A DNA stretch of 64,000 nt from a bacterium (GTDB lineage Bacteria; AUK180). The notes beneath the pieces were generated by a model. It did not search any database. It was not told the DNA's origin and saw only the letters and a program-made list of their open reading frames with translations. Each line of letters opens with the position of its first letter. Positions within the stretch are counted from its first letter, which is position 1. Made by a program: the position numbers and the translations under genes. The stretch is taken from the NCBI GenBank assembly GCA_023133295.1, contig JAGLWT010000023.1:1-64000 (forward strand), read 5' to 3'. Positions 1-7,028 of the stretch are shown here, piece after piece.

Positions 1-180
1 AGCGAAGAGAGAGGAAGAAATTGACCAAATATAATATTCCCTCCGGGCTGAAGCTCTTTTCCTGTCTTCTGCGTTCCTCGTCCCTTACATACCGCTGCGG
101 GTATGCAGCGCTCCTCGCGCCTTGAATACGACACAAAATAGTTTCAGCCATTGTTACCGTCTTTATGAATCAGAGCACTA
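1..180 (+). repeat. right part of TIR-bearing interspersed element
   Basis: The sequence matches the right two thirds of the elements at 6063-6340 (same orientation) and 57081-57352 (opposite orientation). Shared landmarks are the block around GGGCTGAAGCTCTTTTCC, the small inverted repeat CATACC/GGTATG, CTCCTCGCGCCTTGAATACG, and the terminal motif CATTGTTACC..TTTATGAATCAGAGCACTA that ends at 180. The left end lies outside the window. No transposase is present, so it behaves like a MITE-type non-autonomous element; that reading is inferred. Confidence 0.7.
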
Positions 181-283
181 TAGTCCCTTACATACCGCAG
201 TGGGTATGCGGTGCTCCTCGCGCCTTGCACACTGAGTAAAATAGCATCAGTCATTGTTACCGTCTTTATGAATCAGAACACTA
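181..283 (+). repeat. partial second copy of the element right end
   Basis: Directly behind the first copy the right-hand ~100 bp recur: CTTACATACCGC, GGGTATGCGGTGCTCCTCG, and the terminal motif TCATTGTTACC..TTTATGAATCAGAACACTA ending at 283. This tandem or nested arrangement of half elements suggests repeated insertion or recombination at one site. It ends 38 bp before the start codon of the TPR gene at 321. Confidence 0.6.
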
Positions 284-320
284 AGGTTGAAAATCTTCGA
301 TCAATCCAATATAATGATAC

Positions 321-1235
321 ATGGTTAGAAAGAAAACTCAGATAAAAGCCAGGATACGCTATGAAATGGCGGGGTGCAGGATAAAACTTGGAGATCTCTC
401 TAATGCAGAAAATGACCTTAAATATTCAACACCGATCTTTCAGCGGGCTGGAGATATTCACTCCTATTCAAAGTCACTACTTCTATCTTCCTCAATAAGC
501 AGACAAAGAGGAGATTTTTCTGCAGCATTAAGAAATTACACAAAACTCATAAAAGACCTGGAGACTACCGATCTGGTTGGAACAAGGGCGGCCAGCTATT
601 TTAATATGGCGGTAATATACAGAAGATTGGGCCGGATCGATAAATCATTTCAGGTCTCCGATCAAGCAAAGAAACTGTATAAGCAACTTGGTGATGAGCA
701 CGCATTGGCGCAATTAGAGATAAACAAATACATCTCCTATGTTGATCTGGGGCAATATGACCGTGTTCTGAAGTCCAAGGATTGGGTGTTACAGACCATT
801 AAAAAGAAAGGAACACTTCGAGATTTAGTAAAATACTATTCCAGCCTGACCTCTGCTAATATCCATCAGGGGCACTTTTCCGAGGCATTAAAAGATATTA
901 ACCGCATGTTAAAGATATGCCACAAGAACAATATGCTTTGGGATTATCTAAATCTCCTTTTGAAAAAGGGGTATTACTTCTACTGCCGCGGATACAAAAA
1001 AAGGGCACTTGCTCAATACAAGCTCGCCTTGGAACATATCAATACTTATAGGTGGTTTAAGAATATGAGAAGCACTGCATTATTCAATCTTGGAACTCTC
1101 GCCTTTGAGATAGGCAATATTGATGAAGCGGAGAAATACATGATCGCAGCCATGCGGGATGATAATAAGAACAGCATAATAGTCAAGGAAGGAGAGATCC
1201 TTCTGCGAGAAATAGAAAAAAGGAGGATGGAATGA
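321..1235 (+). CDS. TPR-repeat protein, probably 5'-truncated
   Basis: A 304-residue, all-helical protein with about seven degenerate tetratricopeptide repeats. Visible units include GDFSAALRNYTKLI, GRIDKSFQVSDQAKKLYKQL, GHFSEALKDINRML and GNIDEAEKYMIAAM. TPR arrays act as protein-interaction scaffolds. There is no signal peptide or membrane segment, so it should be cytoplasmic. The ATG has no convincing Shine-Dalgarno, and stop codons lie in frame just upstream. An element end finishes only 38 bp before it. The protein therefore looks like the C-terminal half of a longer TPR protein whose 5' part was lost; that is inferred. It overlaps the next gene by four bases (ATGA), which argues that it is still translated with it. 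Similar arrays form the tails of the cyclases at 28786, 46770 and 52762. Confidence 0.75.
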   Translation: MVRKKTQIKARIRYEMAGCRIKLGDLSNAENDLKYSTPIFQRAGDIHSYSKSLLLSSSISRQRGDFSAALRNYTKLIKDLETTDLVGTRAASYFNMAVIYRRLGRIDKSFQVSDQAKKLYKQLGDEHALAQLEINKYISYVDLGQYDRVLKSKDWVLQTIKKKGTLRDLVKYYSSLTSANIHQGHFSEALKDINRMLKICHKNNMLWDYLNLLLKKGYYFYCRGYKKRALAQYKLALEHINTYRWFKNMRSTALFNLGTLAFEIGNIDEAEKYMIAAMRDDNKNSIIVKEGEILLREIEKRRME

Positions 1236-1504
1236 ATTACATCGTAATTACTACTTTGCCAGATGGGAAGATACTCGTTCAGGTAATGAATGAGAATCAG
1301 TACAATGCACTAAATGATGCCGGACAGATCGAAGGGGCAACTGTTTACAAAACGGATCTCTCCATCGCCGAGCTGGCGCAATTGGGATTCATCGGAGTAC
1401 ATGATGCTCCTGCCCTTGCGCAACTTATAATAGATCATGATAGTGATATTGATAGAATAGAAGGCCCGATCATTACACCTGATCTCAGAGATCCCATACA
1501 ATAA
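1232..1504 (+). CDS. hypothetical 90-aa acidic protein
   Basis: A small acidic protein that I do not recognise. The start ATG overlaps the TPR stop (ATGA), and GGAGG lies about 6 nt upstream inside the TPR gene, a good ribosome site. The first ~45 residues look like two or three beta strands (IVITTLPDGKILVQVM, GATVYKTDLS); an acidic tail (HDSDIDRIEGP) follows. It has no Cys pairs, signal peptide or membrane helix. The cyclase-ATPase gene begins three bases after its stop, so the three genes look translationally coupled. A role as regulator or partner of that cyclase is only an inference from position. Confidence 0.7.
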   Translation: MNYIVITTLPDGKILVQVMNENQYNALNDAGQIEGATVYKTDLSIAELAQLGFIGVHDAPALAQLIIDHDSDIDRIEGPIITPDLRDPIQ

Positions 1505-1507
1505 GAT

Positions 1508-4102
1508 TTGGGAAATAAACAATTATCAGCTTTCTTACCTTCGGCATTGCAGGGTTTACCCCCGCAATGCCGGATGATCCATAAAACCGCTTCTGTCGGC
1601 CTATCGGATATCTCCGGGTTTACCGCACTTACGGAAAAACTGATGAAAAAGGGAGATGTGGGTGCGGAAACGATCACAGAGATCATAAATACTATCTTCT
1701 CCGAATTTATAGATACAATACTCGGTCTGGGAGGAGACATCATTCATTTCAGCGGAGATGCCATTACTTTTGCAGTTTACGAGGATCTTTTTCAAGATCA
1801 TGAGGAAAGAGCCGCTCTTATCGCTCTTGAACTGCATAAAAAACTAAGCTCCATGAAAAATAGGATCAAGGCCGCATACAAAACAGATCTCGGTATGCAC
1901 TCCTCTCTGTATTCAGGCGAATTTGAGATATTTCTATCTCAAGAAAGCGATCCCGGATATTTCTGCTATTCCGGGCTCGCTATTCAAGCCGCGGCAGATC
2001 TGCTTGATCGTTCTCAGGAAGGGGAGATCATAATTTCCAATGAGATGGCCGGCAATGTTCCGGGTATAGAAGTAAAAGCAAAAAACGGCAACCTCTACCT
2101 CTTGAGTATAAAGGGACAGAAAACCCCGTACCGAGTAGAATCCCAAGGTAATATACCGACACAGCTTGTAGATGTCAACATCAGAAATGCGGTAGAACAA
2201 GGCGTACAGGGAATAGATCAATTGAACGGCCATAGACATGCAGTCGTGATCTTCATTGCATTTGACCAGATAAATTCAAAGACGGGATTATCTTCAAGTA
2301 CCTTCTTTCACACAATGTCTCTTCTCGTAGAGGAGTTAAAAAGATACGGCGGGTATCTGGATAAATTTGATTTCTCCGCCGGCGGAGAAAAATTAATGCT
2401 CGTCTTCGGAGCACCGGTTGCACTTAAAAGTCCTGAATACAGCGGAGCAAGATTCCTGTTGGAGCTAAAGAGATCGCTGATGACCGAGAATATTAATTTT
2501 ACCGCTTCCCTTCATTCTGGCTGGCTTTTCACCGGTGTAATGGGTAATCAAAGAAGGATGGAATTTACAGTAATGGGAGATACAGTAAACACCGCGGCCA
2601 GACTTCTCTCTGTCGCGGATAATAACGAGATAACATGTTCCGCTATTGTTGAGAAATGTTTGAAAAGCAATTTCACTTTTGCATCAAAGGGGAAATTTAG
2701 CGTCAAGGGAAAACTGGCGCAATTGGAAGCTCACACACTTCTGGATATTCAAGCGGATTCGGGTCCACCCTACGATGATAAAGACATCTCTGCTTTTGTC
2801 GGAAGGAAAAGTGAAATTTCATCTGCGGTTAAGGGATTATCCGGGAAAGAACCTGAGAGCATTATGATATCTGGACAATCCGGCAGCGGGAAATCTTTTC
2901 TTCTTTCAAGGATCTACAAGGAAATTAGCGGAAGGGTGAACCGGCTGTTCATAGAGCATCGACTTCACGAGAAGCAGACCGATTATTTGGGTATTAAAAA
3001 GGTCATTCATCACTTTTTGGAACTCTCTACAGAAAGAGATTTTTCCGGTGCCGAAGAAAGTTATAAGAAATTATCAATCTTCTGCGGACTTGAATATTCT
3101 GAAACCCGCGCGTTTTTCAAACTGATCAATCCGCCCATGGGAGAAACGCCCTTAAGGGTAGCCAGAGAGAGCATTAACCTCATCTGGCTAAAACTCTTTG
3201 ATCATTTCAAGCAAAAGGGCAATCTTGTCTTATTCATGGACGACATACAATATTGTGATGAGAAATCCGTGGGCCTTCTAAAATGGACTTGCGATATTAC
3301 CGCATCAATGGCGATCATAGCGGCGAGAATAGAAATTCCCAGGGATCTCAAGGATCTTACATGCATTGAAATGGGACCCTTTGGAAAGAGGGAGATCGAT
3401 CAGTTGATATACAGGCTTTTTGAAAGCAAAGAGATCGTCAGGGTACTCAGCGAAAAGGTAATAGCTCTCACAAGGGGAATTCCACTCTTGACAAGAGAAT
3501 ATCTCGAATTGCTTATGAAAAACAAGACCATAGAATTCCGGAAAGGAAGATGGGAAATACACCCCTCAGAATTATCATTGACTACCTCAAATGCCAACTC
3601 CGAGATCATTCTTGGGCAATTTGACATTCTTTCTTCCAAGTTAAAGGAATTCATCCGATTTGGCGCCATTGCCCCTGAATTCTTTGACATGATATCCTAT
3701 TTTTCCCTTAATGAAAACCACGGGAATGATTTTTCCTTTGTGCTGGATGAGGTCAGATTCATTTTTTCCGAAAAGGGGCATTACTATTTCCGCAATTCTT
3801 CAACTCGGGATATCATTTACAATAGCACACCATATAAAACCCGGGAAATTCTGCATTCCAGGATCGCGGCAATGATATCCGCGGGTAAGTTGAAGGGCGG
3901 TAAAGATGCTCTGGCATTACATCTTTTCAAGGCGAGAGATCTTGAAAGAGCATTACCATTGATGATAGGGCTCGCAAGTGACAAGAGGGATAATGATTCC
4001 TATGAAAATGCCCTGTCCTATTATAAAATGGCTCTTGTTATGGTAAATAAATTACCGGAAAATTCTTTAGAACTTCTTGACTTACCCTTTGAAGGGGTTT
4101 AA
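1508..4102 (+). CDS. tandem class III cyclase / STAND ATPase, lacks TPR tail
   Basis: An 864-aa relative of soluble adenylyl cyclase. First cyclase domain (~25-185): GLSDISGFTAL carries metal Asp34 and FSGDAITF carries Asp84. Second domain (~225-420): ends with FTVMGDTVNTAARLL, but the ADCY10 substrate lysine position reads GG in FSAGGEKLMLVFGAP. A P-loop GQSGSGKS lies at 456-463, with Walker B LVLFMDDIQ about 120 residues on, then a helical STAND-like region. The three sister proteins continue into 400-600 residues of TPR, whereas this one stops after roughly one TPR hairpin. It is therefore probably truncated, or its TPR function is supplied by the separate gene at 321. The TTG start follows the previous stop by 3 nt without a strong ribosome site, so coupling is likely. 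Expected role: cytoplasmic cAMP/cGMP synthesis controlled by ATP and partner binding. Confidence 0.85.
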   Translation: MGNKQLSAFLPSALQGLPPQCRMIHKTASVGLSDISGFTALTEKLMKKGDVGAETITEIINTIFSEFIDTILGLGGDIIHFSGDAITFAVYEDLFQDHEERAALIALELHKKLSSMKNRIKAAYKTDLGMHSSLYSGEFEIFLSQESDPGYFCYSGLAIQAAADLLDRSQEGEIIISNEMAGNVPGIEVKAKNGNLYLLSIKGQKTPYRVESQGNIPTQLVDVNIRNAVEQGVQGIDQLNGHRHAVVIFIAFDQINSKTGLSSSTFFHTMSLLVEELKRYGGYLDKFDFSAGGEKLMLVFGAPVALKSPEYSGARFLLELKRSLMTENINFTASLHSGWLFTGVMGNQRRMEFTVMGDTVNTAARLLSVADNNEITCSAIVEKCLKSNFTFASKGKFSVKGKLAQLEAHTLLDIQADSGPPYDDKDISAFVGRKSEISSAVKGLSGKEPESIMISGQSGSGKSFLLSRIYKEISGRVNRLFIEHRLHEKQTDYLGIKKVIHHFLELSTERDFSGAEESYKKLSIFCGLEYSETRAFFKLINPPMGETPLRVARESINLIWLKLFDHFKQKGNLVLFMDDIQYCDEKSVGLLKWTCDITASMAIIAARIEIPRDLKDLTCIEMGPFGKREIDQLIYRLFESKEIVRVLSEKVIALTRGIPLLTREYLELLMKNKTIEFRKGRWEIHPSELSLTTSNANSEIILGQFDILSSKLKEFIRFGAIAPEFFDMISYFSLNENHGNDFSFVLDEVRFIFSEKGHYYFRNSSTRDIIYNSTPYKTREILHSRIAAMISAGKLKGGKDALALHLFKARDLERALPLMIGLASDKRDNDSYENALSYYKMALVMVNKLPENSLELLDLPFEGV

Positions 4103-4131
4103 TTTTTTTCAATTATAAAGTATAATTGTCT

Positions 4132-4575
4132 ATGATTACTCACAATCCCTGGTATATGAACTTTATTCTGTGGAGCGCAATGGCGGGCTGGATGATCGCC
4201 CAGAGTATCAAGCTGGTTTGGATAATTATAACAGAGAAGCGGTTGGACATGACCATCTTTGTTTCCACCGGAGGTATGCCTTCCGCTCATTCGGCTTTTG
4301 TTTCAGGCCTTGCCACCTCAGTCGGCCTTAAACAGGGGTTCGATGGCGCGTTCTTTGCAATTGCCACAGTATTCGCTCTCATCGTCATGTTCGATGCCCA
4401 AAGCATTAGAAGAGCGGCTGGTGAACAGGCTGTTGTTTTAAATAGAATGATAAAGGAAAAAAGAATCGGGGTTGACAACCTGCATGAGCTGCTGGGCCAT
4501 ACAAAATTTCAGGTTTTCACGGGAATGCTTGTCGGCATCGGTGTGGGGATCTGGTTTCACCACGCATTTAATTAA
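4132..4575 (+). CDS. DUF212 / divergent PAP2-family membrane protein
   Basis: A 147-aa integral membrane protein of the DUF212 (YuiD-like, acid phosphatase/vanadium haloperoxidase-related) family. The family signature is visible as TGGMPSAHSAFVSGLATS followed by MFDAQSIRRAAGEQA and LHELLGHTKFQVFTGML. About four hydrophobic segments are seen (WSAMAGWMIAQSIKLVW, the PSAHS helix, FFAIATVFALIVMF, TGMLVGIGVGIWF). The physiological substrate in bacteria is unknown; phospholipid- or prenyl-phosphate-related activity is a family-level guess. I chose the ATG at 4132 rather than the TTG two codons upstream, because only the ATG gives the family's usual N-terminus. It stands alone, 29 bp after the cyclase stop. 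Confidence 0.85.
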   Translation: MITHNPWYMNFILWSAMAGWMIAQSIKLVWIIITEKRLDMTIFVSTGGMPSAHSAFVSGLATSVGLKQGFDGAFFAIATVFALIVMFDAQSIRRAAGEQAVVLNRMIKEKRIGVDNLHELLGHTKFQVFTGMLVGIGVGIWFHHAFN

Positions 4576-4681
4576 GTCTTGATCAGAGGGACGCTGGTTA
4601 CTGATTATTCTGCTTTTTTATAGATTCGTAAAGTAGAGCCGGTCTTTCTGATAAATTTTCCTTTTTCAAATACTATGACTA

Positions 4682-5254
4682 TTAGAATACAACCCTGCCG
4701 GTCTCACCATTCACCTTATCACAAAGGATGTAATAGTATATGGCCGGAGTGGATTTGAGATGCTTTTTGAAGTCAGGGATACTGATCACACCGTTATCGG
4801 GAGTGACATCGGATTCATGATGCAGCAGTTTCCCGTCCTGATTAAAAAGAATTATGCAAGTGTTCTTTTGGGCAGAGATCTTCAAAGAAGAATCTTCTAT
4901 GACGAACTCTATTTTGGATTCGGGTGGGGTCGCAGAGGGCTGAGCTGAGAATACGGGAAGGGTTCCCTCGGTATATTCTGCTTTCTCGGGTGTGAAGCTA
5001 TATCCTTTTTTAGAGGGAACGATATAGCATTTCTTCCCCTTCAATGATCTCGGTAATCTGTATTCACCCTTGCTGTTGGTAATAACGGAGAGAAGTTTGT
5101 CTGACACAATATCCACTATGACGCGCGAAACGGGTGATGAGCCGAGGAGGATCTTTCCGGCTCTTGAAATATTATCTTGAGAGATCAAAGGGGAATTGCA
5201 GCCGAAAAACAGAAATAAGGTTACAAAGAAGATAGAGAAGATAATATGCTTCAT
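4682..5254 (-). CDS. lipoprotein with carboxypeptidase-regulatory-like domain
   Basis: A 190-aa predicted lipoprotein. Its type II signal peptide ends in the lipobox LFFGC, so it is probably anchored to an envelope membrane. Residues ~30-95 form a CarboxypepD_reg/transthyretin-like beta sandwich: GKILLGSSPVSRVIVDIVSD, then TNSKGEYRLPRSLKGKKCYI and KKGYSFTPEKAEY, the usual pattern 'new value, stays soft, growth of form'. The C-terminal ~70 residues contain NQDGKLLHHESDV and YYYILCDKVNGETGRVVF, which resemble the last strands of secretion-tail modules. No enzymatic residues are seen. It is monocistronic, with a ribosome site (GAGGTACCG) upstream. It is probably structural; its partner is unknown. 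Confidence 0.75.
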   Translation of the reverse strand: MKHIIFSIFFVTLFLFFGCNSPLISQDNISRAGKILLGSSPVSRVIVDIVSDKLLSVITNSKGEYRLPRSLKGKKCYIVPSKKGYSFTPEKAEYTEGTLPVFSAQPSATPPESKIEFVIEDSSLKISAQKNTCIILFNQDGKLLHHESDVTPDNGVISIPDFKKHLKSTPAIYYYILCDKVNGETGRVVF

Positions 5255-5345
5255 CGGTACCTCTATTATATTGTACTTGAAATTACAAAAAAATGTTTCA
5301 CTTTATAAATATTATTTTCGAAATAAGGTGATGTTTTTTACATTC

Positions 5346-6796
5346 TCAGTAGTTTTTTTCTAGTGATCGACTCTTCTCCTTGACTAAAATGATAAACAGC
5401 CCTGTCGAAACAATGGCGATAGCAGCTCCCGTACCGAAAGCCCAGCCGTAGCCGAACAATTTCCAGATCACCCCGAAGATCAGAGAAGCCGCCAATTTCA
5501 TTATAGCTGAAAGGCCATTGTATAACCCAAGGAGCTGCCCTTTCATTGCAGCAGGAGCCATTTCTGAGATAAATGCCTTTTCAACTCCCTCGGTAAGGGC
5601 ATGGTACAATCCATAAAATGCGAATACGAACCAAATGACTGTTGAGTTCAAAGCAAAGGAAAACAGGAAATAACTTAAAGCATAGATCACCCAGCCAACG
5701 ACTATCACATATTTGCGCTTATACTTATCCGATAGCCGGCCAGCTGTAGGGGCTAGTATTATTTTAAAAAAGTGAAAAAACGCCCACAATAGAGGAATAA
5801 GGTAATCAGGCAAGCCGGCAATTCGAGCCCGAAGCAAAAGAAAGCCATCAGAAGAATTACCCAGCATGAAGATACCGAGAACAAGGAGAAAAAGTTTTGA
5901 TTCCCGCGGGATTGGGAGTTTCCTTGTTTTCTTCTTTTCTCCGGTTTTAGAGCTCAATTCCTTGACAAAGAATATGCAGGCAAAAGAAATAAGCCCCGGA
6001 ATGATCGAGATCAGGAAAATATTTTTGAAGGAAAGCTGGAATCTCTTCAGAAGATACAATGCTAGTGTTCTGATTCATAAATACGATGACAATGGAATGT
6101 TTAGATTTGAGTCAATTCAAACGAACAATGAGTACAGCGTACCCTTGGTGGTCCGTAAGCGAAGAGTGAGGAATAAATTGACCAAAGATGAGATTCCCTT
6201 CGGGCTGAAGCTCTTTTTCCGTCTTCTGCGTTGCTCGTTGCTTACATACCGCTGTGGGTATGCGGCGTTCCTTGCGCCTTGAATACGACACAAAATAGCA
6301 TCAGCCATTGTTACAGTATTTGTGAATCAGAGCACTCTACTAGAATTGCGCCAAACAGAGCGCCTGCATTATCCGCAGCTCTGTGTATCGAGAATGCCCA
6401 GCCGCCCCGGTCACCCGCGGAGGCAGAGAGCAGGGAATCACGCGGAGCGGTTCGTATTCCTTTACCGATCCTGTCGGAGACCCTGAGAAACAATATTCCG
6501 ACCCAGGAACTCGCAAACCCTATGAACGGCCGTGATATATTTGAAAGAAGATAACCGGACAGGGCGTAGATCTTCTTCTTTCCCGTAGCATCCGATAATC
6601 TTCCAAATAAATATTTTAAAATAGACGACACTGCCTCGGCAACACCTTCGATAGCACCGAACACCACCGGAGCGGCGGTTCCTGTCAGAGACGCAATAAC
6701 AAGCGGAAAGACAGGATAGACTAGATCTGAAACGAGGTCATTGAAAAAGCTTGCCGCGGAAAGAGCGGTAATATTTCTGTTAGTGTTCTTTTTCAT
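5346..6796 (-). pseudogene. MFS transporter interrupted by repeat element
   Basis: The two halves of one major-facilitator transporter lie on the minus strand. The N-terminal part (6796 to ~6341) reads SAASFFNDLVSDLVYPVFPL and contains the signature FGRLSDATGKKK. The C-terminal part (~6062 to 5346) has GRLSDKYKRKYVIVVGWVIY and the last six helices. Between them sits a 278-bp repeat element (6063-6340), which adds a stop and a frameshift. Removing exactly that stretch rejoins the reading frame as A-I-L-A-L-Y and gives about 390 residues, the normal MFS length. The first codons (MKKNTN) come from another repeat end at 6781, and no ribosome site is present there, so the 5' end is also damaged. 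Substrate unknown (multidrug or sugar-like MFS). The remaining half-genes are unlikely to work. Confidence 0.85.
6063..6340 (+). mobile_element. complete 278-bp MITE-like element with ~32-bp TIRs
   Basis: Left end TAGTGTTCTGATTCATAAAT followed by ACGATGACAATGG; right end CCATTGTTACAGTATTTGTG followed by AATCAGAGCACT. These are imperfect inverted repeats of about 32 bp. CTAG occurs at both junctions (6062-6065 and 6340-6343), which fits either a CTAG or TA target duplication. The interior shares long blocks with 1-180 and, inverted, with 57081-57352, including the small palindrome CATACC..GGTATG. No transposase is encoded. Insertion into the MFS gene is exact: excision restores the frame. Confidence 0.85.
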
Positions 6797-7028
6797 AAAT
6801 ACGACGACAATGACGCTTCGCAGTGACCCAGTGGACCCAGGTACAAGTGGAACATGCTACGCAGTGCACAAGGGACAAGAGCACAAGTGACAAGTGGGGA
6901 AATAAAGGATGAAGAATGAAAGAGAGACGGGTGTGGATATTGCTTTGTTCTCCATTTCTTCATTGTATTATCCCACTTTACACTTCTTAATGCATCGTAC
7001 TTCTACTTCGTTCCTCTGGATAACCCTT
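6781..7028. repeat. repeat end plus degenerate repeat filler
   Basis: The left terminus TAGTGTTCTTTTTCATAAAT followed by ACGACGACAATGACG lies at 6781-6814. It is followed by GCTTCGCAGTG-, GTGGACCCAGGTACAAGTGG- and CACAAGTGACAAGTG-type repeats that recur at 12850, 19950, 41160 and 51120. No matching right end was found before the gene that ends at 7029. On the minus strand the terminus supplies the ATG of the broken MFS gene. No gene is seen in this stretch. Confidence 0.6.

Noticed and set aside
4085..4112. Intrinsic terminator overlapping the 864-aa cyclase stop (CCCTT/AAGGG then TTTAATTTTTTT)
   Set aside because: The stem is only 4-5 bp with a very small loop; too weak to list as a terminator.
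6097..6282. ~60-codon ORF inside the TIR element that could be a conserved small protein
   Set aside because: Comparing the copies at 6063 and 57081, nearly all differences change the amino acid and the end drifts out of frame, so there is no sign of selection on the protein.
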